From positions 1-14,531 of the forward strand of contig JAEWMV010000121.1 of NCBI GenBank assembly GCA_023393045.1: 14,531 nt of DNA. Direction: 5' to 3'. Source of the stretch: Bacillota bacterium. Its GTDB lineage: Bacteria > Bacillota > Clostridia > Christensenellales > CAG-138. A program made the translations under genes and the position numbers. The notes under the pieces are model-generated. The model did no database searches. It was not told the origin of the DNA and was given only the letters and a program-made list of their open reading frames with translations. Positions 7,177 to 14,516 of the stretch are shown here, piece after piece (position 1 is the first letter of the stretch; each line of letters begins with the position of its first letter).

Positions 7177-8198
7177 ACATGCATAGCGAAACGAACGGGG
7201 TCGTGCTCGACGCGAGGCATATAAAGAAATTCTATTATAAGAACGAAGCGCAGACGCTGCCCGACGGCAGCAGGCGCCATAAAACGACCATCCGCTCGGT
7301 TGACGACGTAAGCCTTGCGCTGCTTCCGGGCGAAGTGCTCGGCGTTCTCGGGGAAACCGGCTGCGGAAAAAGCACCCTCGGGCGCGTGCTCACCGGCCTC
7401 GAGCCGCCCACGGGGGGAGACGTGCTGCTCGGCGGCGAATCCATCCGCGCCGTTCAAAAGCGGAGCCGCAAGGAGCTCTGCCGCAAGGCGCAGATGATCT
7501 TTCAAAACCCGTTCGACGTGTTTGACGCGCGCTTTAGCATCGAGCGCGTCCTCACGGGCACGCTTGCCCTGCACAACATCGGCGCGGGCAAACAGGAGCG
7601 CACAAGGCTTGCGATGGAGGCGCTTGAGAGCGCGGGGCTCAACCCCGCGGCCGAATTTATGAAGCGCTACCCCTGCGAGCTTTCCGGCGGGCAGCTGCAG
7701 CGCATTTCCATCATCCGCTCCATGCTCCTGAACCCTTTGTTCCTTGTGGCGGACGAGCCCATTTCCATGCTCGACGTATCCGTCCGGGCGGATATCATCA
7801 ACACCCTGCGCCGCGTGACGAGCGCGCAAAAGACCGCCGTGGTGTTCATCAGCCACGACATCGCCACCACCAAGTACATCGCAAACAGGCTCGCCATCAT
7901 GTATCTCGGCCAAATCGTGGAGATGGGCACGACCGAAGAGGTTATGCGCGCGCCGCGGCACCCTTATACCAAGGCGCTCATTTCAAACTGCCCGAGCATC
8001 AACCCGCGCGCGGCCTTCAACCCCACCGCCCTGCCGGGCGATCCCCCTTCCCCCGCATTTTTGCCCAAAGGCTGCTACTTTGCGCCGCGCTGCGCTTACG
8101 CAAAGCCGGAATGCGAGGCGCATGAGCAGACGCTGCGCGCCTGCGGCGCGGATGGCCGCATGGTGCGCTGCTCACAGGTTTGCGCAGACCCGGTTTAA
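7173..8198 (+). CDS. Peptide ABC transporter ATPase, DppF/OppF type
   Basis: Second ATPase of the importer, 341 residues, expected to form a heterodimer with the preceding subunit. Walker A is GETGCGKST (60-68), the Q-loop is FQNPFDVFD (Q111), the signature is LSGGQLQR (170-177), Walker B is LVADEP (191-196) and the H-loop is ISHD (H228). RHPYTKAL (262-269) and the cysteines C301, C307, C314 and C333 mark the C-terminal HPY domain. The start at ATG 7173 overlaps the upstream TGA and has GGAGG at 7159-7163. A longer in-frame reading from 7146 adds nine residues not typical of the family. An insertion before Walker A (about 24-40, polar) is common in OppF-type subunits. Confidence 0.95.
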   Translation: MNMHSETNGVVLDARHIKKFYYKNEAQTLPDGSRRHKTTIRSVDDVSLALLPGEVLGVLGETGCGKSTLGRVLTGLEPPTGGDVLLGGESIRAVQKRSRKELCRKAQMIFQNPFDVFDARFSIERVLTGTLALHNIGAGKQERTRLAMEALESAGLNPAAEFMKRYPCELSGGQLQRISIIRSMLLNPLFLVADEPISMLDVSVRADIINTLRRVTSAQKTAVVFISHDIATTKYIANRLAIMYLGQIVEMGTTEEVMRAPRHPYTKALISNCPSINPRAAFNPTALPGDPPSPAFLPKGCYFAPRCAYAKPECEAHEQTLRACGADGRMVRCSQVCADPV

Positions 8199-8202
8199 CC
8201 GG
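8190..8202. repeat. 13-bp palindrome over the DppF-like stop codon
   Basis: CCGGTTTAACCGG is a perfect palindrome around a central T. It covers the stop codon of the second ATPase gene, 42 bp before the binding-protein start. It might be a protein site or a chance effect of GC-rich flanks. No promoter or U-run accompanies it. Confidence 0.3.
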
Positions 8203-8244
8203 ATGAAGATACCCCACTCAAAAATAAAAGGGAGGATTCACTTA

Positions 8245-9897
8245 ATGAAACACACAAAGAAACTCTTTGCCGTGATGGCGCTTGTGCTGTGCATATGCAT
8301 GCTCGCCGCCTGCGCCGCCACAACCGACGGCACGCCCGACCCGGCGAAAACGCCCGGCCCCACGGGCACACCCGAAGCACCCGTTTCAACCGACGCGGGC
8401 AACGCTTCAAACGTCAAAGCGGGCGGCACGCTCGTTATGCGCCTTGCGGCGGAACCCACCAATTTGAACCCGAACGGCAACTATGACTCCGAAAACGGCT
8501 ACATCATTCAAAACTGCTTCAATCGCCTGCTCAAGATGAACAATCTGCAGGAGATCCTGCCCGACCTCGCAAAGAGCTACGAAGTCAGCGAGGACGGCTT
8601 GACCTACACGTTCCACCTTTACGAGAACGTCAATTTCCACGACGGCACCAAACTGACCTCGGACGACGTGAAATTCACCTTTGATCAGATCATCGCGCAG
8701 GGCGGCGTCGCCTCCTTCGCGCTCGGTTCGCTTGCGAGCGTGGAGTGCCCGGACGAGAACACCGTTGTCATGACCACCTCCGCGGTGGACGCGTCTTTCC
8801 TCTACAATATCGCGTATCAGGGCACCTACATCCTGCCGCGCCATGCTTACGAGGGGAAGGACTGGCTGGGCGCGGACGCTCTGCAGACCCCCATAGGCAC
8901 GGGCCCGTTCGTGTTCGACAACTGGGAAAGGGGCGTAAGCCTTGTGCTCACGCGCAACGCCGATTACTTTATGGGGCCTGAACTCCCGTACCTCGACAAG
9001 GTGATCTTCGGCTTCAACGCGGACGGCACCACCGCCAAGGCCGCCTTCCTGGCGGGCGAGTACGATATCCTCGGCGCGGCGGCCTCCACGGACATTACGG
9101 AATACCGCGCCAATGAAAACCTCGTGCTCGAAGTGAACATGTATCCTTCGCGCTTCATGGTTGCCTTCAACCTGCGCGAGGAACCCTTCAGCAACCTTGC
9201 CCTGCGCCAGGCCATCTCCTATGCTATCGACAAGGACGAAATGCTCAACATCGCGCTCAAGGACGTGGGCATGATCGCCGAGTATTACGTGAGCCCGCTC
9301 TTTGGCTGGGCCGTCAATGAAAACGCGCCGGTTCCCGGCTACGACCTCGACAAGGCGCTCTCGTACATGGAGCAGACCGGCCTCACCAAGGATGCCGGCG
9401 GCTTCTACCTGCGCGTTACTCTGGACACGATGAACTACAGTCCCTTCCCCGATCTGGCGCAGGTGTTTAAGAGCCAGATGGCGAAGATCGGCATCGACGT
9501 GACCATCAACATGCTCGAGTATGCCTCCTACGACGAAAAGGTCGTGAAGAACCACAACTTCTCCATCGGCCTGACGAGCGACTATCAGGGTCCCGAAATT
9601 TCCGCCATCGGCAACACCATCGGTTCCACGGGCTATATGAACGTGATGGGCTTCAACAACGCGGAAATCGACGACCTGCTCGTCCAGGCTGTCGGCGTGG
9701 TGACGTTTGAAAAGCGCGCATCCTTCTACCAGCGCATTCAGGAAATCATGCTCGAAAACCAGCCGTACTACGTCATTTCCGAATGGGTCGGCTTCTATCC
9801 GCATTGGGGTTATGTGCAGGGCCACCCCGGCAGCGAAGAAGCGCTCGGCCTCACCGGCTATGGCGAATTCACCTACGTTTGGCTGGATAAGGAATAA
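8245..9897 (+). CDS. Family-5 peptide-binding lipoprotein of the ABC importer (DppA/OppA type)
   Basis: Extracytoplasmic receptor that captures peptides and delivers them to the membrane subunits, 550 residues. A lipoprotein signal (basic MKHTKK, hydrophobic 7-19) ends in the lipobox LAAC, so C23 should be lipidated after cleavage. A Pro/Thr/Ala-rich linker (24-57) tethers the domain. The SBP_bac_5 signature spans PDLAKSYEVSEDGLTYTF to GTKLTSDDVKFTF (106-146), followed by the usual IGTGPF segment. GGGAGGA (8230-8236) supports ATG 8245. The frame is open upstream to 8080, but that part overlaps the ATPase gene and lacks a signal sequence. It is separated by 46 nt from the ATPase gene and followed by two hairpins. 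Family members also carry nickel chelates or sugars; the neighbouring peptidases favour peptides here. Confidence 0.93.
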   Translation: MKHTKKLFAVMALVLCICMLAACAATTDGTPDPAKTPGPTGTPEAPVSTDAGNASNVKAGGTLVMRLAAEPTNLNPNGNYDSENGYIIQNCFNRLLKMNNLQEILPDLAKSYEVSEDGLTYTFHLYENVNFHDGTKLTSDDVKFTFDQIIAQGGVASFALGSLASVECPDENTVVMTTSAVDASFLYNIAYQGTYILPRHAYEGKDWLGADALQTPIGTGPFVFDNWERGVSLVLTRNADYFMGPELPYLDKVIFGFNADGTTAKAAFLAGEYDILGAAASTDITEYRANENLVLEVNMYPSRFMVAFNLREEPFSNLALRQAISYAIDKDEMLNIALKDVGMIAEYYVSPLFGWAVNENAPVPGYDLDKALSYMEQTGLTKDAGGFYLRVTLDTMNYSPFPDLAQVFKSQMAKIGIDVTINMLEYASYDEKVVKNHNFSIGLTSDYQGPEISAIGNTIGSTGYMNVMGFNNAEIDDLLVQAVGVVTFEKRASFYQRIQEIMLENQPYYVISEWVGFYPHWGYVQGHPGSEEALGLTGYGEFTYVWLDKE

Positions 9898-9919
9898 ACG
9901 AATCCAGCCCTATCCTCCC

Positions 9920-9938
9920 GGCGCGCAGGCCGCGCGCC
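9920..9938 (+). repeat. GC-rich hairpin after the binding-protein gene
   Basis: GGCGCGC (9920-9926) and GCGCGCC (9932-9938) form a 7-bp all-GC stem with a 5-nt loop, 22 nt after the binding-protein stop. No U-run follows, so it is not a classical terminator. In the mRNA it could shield the 3' end of the upstream message from exonucleases. Confidence 0.6.
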
Positions 9939-9950
9939 CGCTATTATCGA

Positions 9951-9981
9951 TTGCTCCGGCGGAGTTCATCCGCCGGAGCAA
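9951..9981 (+). repeat. 13-bp perfect hairpin just before the M14 gene
   Basis: TTGCTCCGGCGGA (9951-9963) and TCCGCCGGAGCAA (9969-9981) are fully complementary around the loop GTTCA. No U-run follows. The 3' arm ends at the weak AAGGAAG ribosome binding site of the next gene. The structure may stabilise the abundant binding-protein message, cause partial termination, or lower translation of the M14 gene. Confidence 0.75.
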
Positions 9982-9996
9982 AGGAAGCAGAAACAG

Positions 9997-11364
9997 ATGA
10001 AGATAGAAGAAATCCTTTCCCGCGTTCCCGACTACCACAGCTTTTGCACCGTAAGCGAGCTTGCCGACTGGGGCAAACGGCTCGCCGAGACCTATCCGGA
10101 GCGCATCGAGCGCTTTTCGGCGGGGCTCTCCCGGCAGAAAAAACCTCTTTGGTGTTTAAAAATCGGTTCCGGCAGCAAAAACGCCCTCTGCTTCGCCTGC
10201 CCGCACCCGAACGAGCCCATCGGCGCGATGACGCTCATGACTTTGGCGGAGCTTTTCGCACAGGACGACGCGCTTTTGCGCGAGACGGGCATGACATGGT
10301 ATCTTATCCCATGCATCGACCCGGATGGAACAGCGCTCAACGAGGGCTGGTTTAAAGGCCCGTTTAACATCGAAAACTACGCGCGGGGCTTTTTCCGGCC
10401 TTCGGGCGTCAATCAGGTGGAATGGACATTTCCGTTTGAATACAACGGGCACGCCTTCGAGCGCCCGCTTCCCGAAACGCTTGCGCTCATGCACATGATC
10501 GCCACGCTCAAACCCTCGTTTGTGTATTCCCTGCACAACCTGTCCTTCGGGGGCGCGTACTGGTATGTTACGCGCGGGGACGCCGCGCTTTGCGCGGCGC
10601 TGGAGGGCGCTGCGCACCGGCAGGGCATACCGCTGCATCTGGGCGAGCCGGAAGCGGCCTACATTGCAAAGTTCTCAAAGGCCGTCCACAGCATGATGAG
10701 CATGCGCAAACAATATGAATTCATCGAGCGCACCACCGGCAAACCCTGCACGGAGCCGCTTATCTGCGGCACCTGCAGCGCGGATTATATCGACACGGTG
10801 TGCGACTGTTTAACCTTAATCGCGGAAGTTCCTTATTTTATGGAGCGTCGCATCGGCGACGGTTCCCCCAGCGATCTCTCGCGCGCCGAAGTGCTCGCGC
10901 AAAAGGATGCGCGCAGGAAGGAGCATTACGCCCGCATCGAGGCGGCGTGGGGGCGCGTGCGGAATCTTTTCCGTTCGGAAAACCCGTTCCCGCTCCTGAT
11001 CGACGACATTCTGGGTGTCATACATACCGATAGGGCCCGCGTTGCTTATACGGGGCCGGACTATGAGCGCCCCGCCACCGTGGCGGAAAAGGTCGACAGC
11101 CTATACCTGTCGCAGGTGTTCGAGCTTTTGGACCTTGGCATGGCCATACGCGCCTGCACATTCGAACTGGACGGCAATCCGGCCCTGACGCCGGAGCAGC
11201 GCGAAGCGCTCGAACAGGTTCGCGCCGAGACAGACGCGCGGCTGATCGCGCAATGCCGCGCCCTGGAGGATTGCACCACCTATGAGGTGATCCCCATACG
11301 CAGCCTTGTCTGCGTGCAGCTGGAATCCGCGCTGCAGGCGGTGACGTACTGCCAAACGAGGTGA
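9997..11364 (+). CDS. M14-type (carboxypeptidase A fold) zinc metallopeptidase, cytosolic
   Basis: Predicted zinc carboxypeptidase-like enzyme of 455 residues without a signal peptide, so it should act on imported peptides in the cytosol. Zinc ligands are visible as PHPNEP (H70 and E73, the HxxE motif) and SLHN (H180). LIAEVPYF (E277) is in the place of the catalytic glutamate. IDPDG (107-111), ENYARGFFRPS (126-136) and the GxxxxR-rich region fit the fold. A C-terminal extension of about 160 residues after the catalytic domain is helical and not recognised. The start has only a weak AAGGAAG site (9981-9987) next to a strong hairpin, so its expression may be lower than its neighbours. Whether it removes C-terminal residues, cuts D-amino-acid or gamma-glutamyl bonds, or acts as an amidohydrolase cannot be told. 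Confidence 0.82.
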   Translation: MKIEEILSRVPDYHSFCTVSELADWGKRLAETYPERIERFSAGLSRQKKPLWCLKIGSGSKNALCFACPHPNEPIGAMTLMTLAELFAQDDALLRETGMTWYLIPCIDPDGTALNEGWFKGPFNIENYARGFFRPSGVNQVEWTFPFEYNGHAFERPLPETLALMHMIATLKPSFVYSLHNLSFGGAYWYVTRGDAALCAALEGAAHRQGIPLHLGEPEAAYIAKFSKAVHSMMSMRKQYEFIERTTGKPCTEPLICGTCSADYIDTVCDCLTLIAEVPYFMERRIGDGSPSDLSRAEVLAQKDARRKEHYARIEAAWGRVRNLFRSENPFPLLIDDILGVIHTDRARVAYTGPDYERPATVAEKVDSLYLSQVFELLDLGMAIRACTFELDGNPALTPEQREALEQVRAETDARLIAQCRALEDCTTYEVIPIRSLVCVQLESALQAVTYCQTR

Positions 11365-11366
11365 GG

Positions 11367-13169
11367 ATGATGGAAACGATGGACGTTTGGGATCTTTCGG
11401 TATTATACGAAAGCATGGATGACCCGGCTTTCTCCTCAGATATCGAGGAAGCCGCGCGCGGCCTTGCCGAGGTGTGCCGCGATGTGAGGTCGCTTGGCGC
11501 CTCGCCCGCGGCAGACGATTTCGCCGCGCTCTTTGGGCGCATCGACCGGGCGCTCAATGTGCAGGACAAGGTCGTCTGCTTCCGGCGCCTCGTGTTGATG
11601 ACGGATGTTGAAAACGCCGCCGCGCTCGGGTTCAGCGGCCGCATCGACAGGCTTGAAAGCATGCGCGGAGAACTGCTTTCCCTTCTGGCCGAGCGGATAG
11701 CCGCCCTTGCAAATCCCGAAGCGCTCGCCGCGGCGCCCGCGCTTTCCCAATACCGCGATTATCTGCTGCGCGTGGCCGCGCAGCGCGTGCACCGCCTGCC
11801 GCCCGCCGAGGAGGGCGCAATCCACGCCATGCAGCAAAACGGCGGCGAGGCCTGGTTTCGCCTGCGCAACCGGCTTGACGCGTCGATGGTCGCTGTGGTA
11901 AAGTCAGGCAGGCAATCCATCAATCAACCAATTAACGCGGTACGCGGCCTTGCGTTTTCCCGCGCGACGGGGGAGCGTTTGGAGGGCTACCGAGCGGAAC
12001 TCTCGGCATATGCGGCGCATCGGGCGCTGTATGCCGACTGCCTCAATGCCATCAAGGGCGAGGCCCTTGCCCTTGCGGATTTGCGCAATTACCCTTCGGT
12101 GCTCGCCTGGATGCTCGACATTTCGCGCATGCGGCAGGATACGCTGGAGGCGCTGCTCAAGGCCGTCCGCGCTGTTTTGCCCGCCATGCGCCGCTATCTG
12201 AGGGCAAAGGCCGCGCTGCTCGGGCATCGAAACGGCATCCCCTATTACGAGCTTTACGCGCCGCTCGGCGCGCCCGGCGACGCCTTTACGCTCAAGGAGG
12301 CGGGAAACCTCCTCTCGGAAGTGTTCCGCGCGTTCAGCCCCGATTACGGCGCGTTCATCGAAAGCGCGTTTGCGCGCCGCTGGATCGACGCCACGCCGCG
12401 CGCGGGCAAACAGGGCGGGGCTTTATGCGCGCCGCTGTCCGCCGTGCGGGAAAGCCGCGTTTTCTGCAACTTTGACGGAAGCCTTGCCGGCGTTTTGACG
12501 CTGGCCCACGAACTCGGCCACGCATGGCACGACCGCTGCACGTTCGACGTGCCCCTGCTCGTCCGCGACGCGCCCACGCCGGTTTGCGAAACCGCCTCCA
12601 CCTTTGCGGAAACCCTCGTTTATGGCAAAATGCTCTACCTTGCGTCCGACGAAGAGCGGCTCTACCTTCTGGATGCGCTCTTGTCCGGCGCGGCGCGCAA
12701 CACGGTGGATATTTACAGCCGCTTCCTCTTTGAGGACGAGCTTTTCACCCGCCGCAAGGAAGCGCCTCTTTCGGGGGAGGCGCTCGACGCGCTGATGCTG
12801 CGCTGCCAAAAGGAGGCCTACGCAGACGCGCTGGACTCAGAGGCGATGCATCCGTCGATGTGGATCGTAAAGCCTCATTACTATATACCGAATTTTCATT
12901 ACTATAACTTTCCCTACGCGTTTGGGCTGCTCTTTGCGCTGGGGCTCAACCGCCTTTATGAAAAGGAGCCTGCGGGCTTTGCGGCGCGCTACGCGGCCAT
13001 GCTGGGAAAAACCTGCTCGTCCGACGTGGAGCAGGCAGCCGCCGAAATGAACATCGACCTGGCCGATCCCGCCTTTTGGAGCCTTGCGGCGGGCGAGTTG
13101 GAGCGCTATGCCGACCTGTTTTGCAGCATTGCGCAAGCGCAAAACGGCGAAGCTTTTCGGCCCGCTTAA
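11367..13169 (+). CDS. PepF-like M3-family oligoendopeptidase
   Basis: Cytosolic zinc oligopeptidase of the thimet/PepF family, 600 residues, as long as typical PepF. It cuts short imported peptides. The zinc site is HELGH (381-385, HExxH with catalytic E382), with the third ligand E408 in CETASTFAE. The motif HYYNFPYAFG (511-520) supplies the conserved tyrosines that bind substrate in this family. The N-terminal half is the usual helical domain (WDLSVLYES at the start). GAGGTGA (11358-11364), overlapping the upstream stop, serves as ribosome binding site. ATG 11367 and ATG 11370 are both possible, and GTG 11361 less so. The end of the gene is in frame with the downstream regulator, separated by TAA and 55 open codons. 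Confidence 0.92.
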   Translation: MMETMDVWDLSVLYESMDDPAFSSDIEEAARGLAEVCRDVRSLGASPAADDFAALFGRIDRALNVQDKVVCFRRLVLMTDVENAAALGFSGRIDRLESMRGELLSLLAERIAALANPEALAAAPALSQYRDYLLRVAAQRVHRLPPAEEGAIHAMQQNGGEAWFRLRNRLDASMVAVVKSGRQSINQPINAVRGLAFSRATGERLEGYRAELSAYAAHRALYADCLNAIKGEALALADLRNYPSVLAWMLDISRMRQDTLEALLKAVRAVLPAMRRYLRAKAALLGHRNGIPYYELYAPLGAPGDAFTLKEAGNLLSEVFRAFSPDYGAFIESAFARRWIDATPRAGKQGGALCAPLSAVRESRVFCNFDGSLAGVLTLAHELGHAWHDRCTFDVPLLVRDAPTPVCETASTFAETLVYGKMLYLASDEERLYLLDALLSGAARNTVDIYSRFLFEDELFTRRKEAPLSGEALDALMLRCQKEAYADALDSEAMHPSMWIVKPHYYIPNFHYYNFPYAFGLLFALGLNRLYEKEPAGFAARYAAMLGKTCSSDVEQAAAEMNIDLADPAFWSLAAGELERYADLFCSIAQAQNGEAFRPA

Positions 13170-13334
13170 CGGAGCCGCCGGTCGATGACGCATAGAAAAA
13201 ACCAAAACCCCGGCCGCGCAGCCCACAGATTAAAGGAAGACGCGAAAAGCGCGGCTGTCGGCGCGCCGCCCAAAGCATTGTACGCAAAGCAACGGCACGG
13301 GGAATACGCGAAAGCGGAAACGGAAGGTGCAAAC
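13170..13334 (+). other. Open, in-frame spacer between the PepF and RpiR genes
   Basis: These 165 nt contain no convincing promoter, terminator or RNA gene. The frame of the PepF gene continues after its TAA for 55 codons without a stop into the RpiR gene. The encoded peptide would be basic and Ala/Lys/Arg-rich. It may be plain spacer or an N-terminal extension of the regulator. Confidence 0.5.
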
Positions 13335-14135
13335 ATGCTGATCAAACTCATCGAGGACAAATACCCGCAGATGTCCCCGTCGTACCAGAAAATTGCCCGC
13401 TATATCAAGGACAATTACAGCGATGTGCTGTTTTGTTCTTTGGCCGAGCTTTCGGAGCGCATCGGCACGAGCACCGCGACCATCGTGCGCTTCTCCTACT
13501 TCATCGGCTATTCCGGGTTTTCTGAAATGCAGCGCCATGTGCAATCCACCGTCCGGACGCCCGAAGACGAATTGCCGCCCCTGCAGCCCACCTCAAAGGA
13601 TGCGCTGCAGCGTTGCGTTGAGGGCGTGAGCGCCATGTACCACAACCTCGATACGGAGCAGCTATCAAGGATCTGCAAGCAGATCATGGAGGCAAAAAAC
13701 GTGCTCCTGATCGGCTATATGGGCGCGTTCGGCACCGCGGCGGGGCTTTTGCACCGCCTCAGCCAAATCCGCGAAAATGTATATTTCACACGCCTGATCA
13801 ACGACTGGAACGACATTTTGCGCATGATGGCGCCGGGCACGCTCGTGATCGTGGTTTCCTTCCGGCCGCATTATGCCTATACGCTGGACTGCGCAAAAGT
13901 CGCCGCAAGAAACGGCTGCTATGTGGTTACTCTTTCCGACGACAAGCTCAACCCGTTTGCAACGCTGAGCAACGATTTTGTATCCTTTAACCTCTCGTAC
14001 CACAGCGGCGCGGGAATGCCCAACCTCGCGCCGGTCGAAGCCTACATCAACGAGCTTTTTGTGTATTTGGATGAACACTACCGCGACAGCTTCCGCCTGC
14101 CGGATGCCGATCATTCGGTCTACCTCAACCTGTAA
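13335..14135 (+). CDS. RpiR/MurR-family transcriptional regulator with atypical SIS domain
   Basis: Predicted DNA-binding regulator of 266 residues, probably controlling this operon. The N-terminal RpiR helix-turn-helix domain (1-75) includes YQKIARYI, SLAELSERIGTSTATIVRF (35-53) and GYSGFSEMQ. The C-terminal SIS domain (about 105-240) normally senses a phosphosugar. Here the first loop reads GYMGAF (127-132), lacking the usual serine, and the SxSGxT loop is replaced by VSFRPHYAYT (174-183), so a different ligand is likely. ATG 13335 has GGAAGGTG (13322-13329) and begins where family members begin. A longer reading from ATG 13185 would add 50 basic, low-complexity residues and has a GGAG 9 nt upstream. 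The gene follows PepF by 165 nt without a clear promoter, and an intrinsic terminator lies 51 nt downstream. Confidence 0.88.
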   Translation: MLIKLIEDKYPQMSPSYQKIARYIKDNYSDVLFCSLAELSERIGTSTATIVRFSYFIGYSGFSEMQRHVQSTVRTPEDELPPLQPTSKDALQRCVEGVSAMYHNLDTEQLSRICKQIMEAKNVLLIGYMGAFGTAAGLLHRLSQIRENVYFTRLINDWNDILRMMAPGTLVIVVSFRPHYAYTLDCAKVAARNGCYVVTLSDDKLNPFATLSNDFVSFNLSYHSGAGMPNLAPVEAYINELFVYLDEHYRDSFRLPDADHSVYLNL

Positions 14136-14139
14136 CATT

Positions 14140-14350
14140 CGCCATAGGGTAAATCTTGCCAAACCGGCACCGGTGGTAGGTGCTGCAGCCGATGCACAAA
14201 AATATCGGCTTTTCTTCTTTTACCTCTAATTAAGGCCTCGTGTCCCCATGCGAACCAATCCACGGGATTGGAGGCATGTTCAAGCAGACAGGGGGATTTT
14301 TTATTGATCAATCGATTGGGTGCTTCGTTTGCATCGGCCGATACTGGCAT
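14140..14350 (-). pseudogene. Frameshifted N-terminal remnant of a DUF255 (YyaL/SSP411-type) thioredoxin-domain gene
   Basis: The minus strand from ATG 14350 reads MPVSADANEAP, then NRLINKKSPCLLEHASNPV and DWFAWGHEAL. This is the conserved beginning of DUF255 proteins (family form NRLxxExSPYLLQHAxNPVDWxPW). Near 14214-14224 the homology moves to another frame, which reads KEEKPIFLCIGCSTYHRC. The family has KPIFLSIGYSTCHWC there. The shift is a net +1 or -2; -2 fits the family spacing better. The first cysteine of the redox motif is replaced by tyrosine. A TGA ends this second frame at the edge of the RpiR gene, so more than 600 residues of the usual length are missing. GGGAGGTG at 14351-14358 precedes the ATG very closely. 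The remnant is certainly inactive as a thioredoxin-like enzyme. Confidence 0.8.
14187..14221 (+). terminator. Intrinsic terminator at the end of the operon
   Basis: AGCCGAT (14187-14193) pairs with ATCGGCT (14204-14210) around a 10-nt loop, followed by the U-rich tract TTTCTTCTTTT (14211-14221). It lies 51 nt after the RpiR stop and is the first terminator seen on the plus strand after the operon promoter. The same bases form part of the dead minus-strand DUF255 gene. Confidence 0.75.
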
Positions 14351-14516
14351 CACCTCCCTGTTTGAAAACATCTAAAATCAGTGTACCTCAAACCCGGAAA
14401 TGCAAGAAGATGGTGAACACAAACTTCTTTCTGAAATAACAGTTTCCTCTTTACAAACATATTATACATATACAGAGATACAGTGCTTAAAAGCTTTAAT
14501 CTCGGGAGGTAGTACT
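14351..14516. other. AT-rich intergenic stretch at the right edge
   Basis: This stretch is clearly richer in A and T than the rest of the window. On the minus strand a perfect TATAAT (14466-14461) lies about 110 nt before the DUF255 remnant, with only a poor -35 (TTAAGC, 18 nt away). It may be the leftover promoter of that gene. On the plus strand TTTACA (14450-14455) and TATACA elements are present but not well spaced. No RNA gene is recognised. Confidence 0.4.

Noticed and set aside
6969..7961. A 330-codon minus-strand open frame across both ATPase genes
   Set aside because: It spans the junction of two well-supported ATPases and has no recognisable domain, so it is a shadow of GC-rich codon usage.
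8080..8244. N-terminal extension of the binding protein from 8080
   Set aside because: It overlaps the end of the ATPase gene and would hide the lipoprotein signal; ATG 8245 has a strong ribosome binding site.
8407..9825. A 472-codon open frame on the minus strand opposite the binding-protein gene
   Set aside because: It mirrors the codon phase of a clear family-5 binding protein in GC-rich DNA. Its product is His/Val/Arg-rich without known motifs and there is no ribosome binding site.
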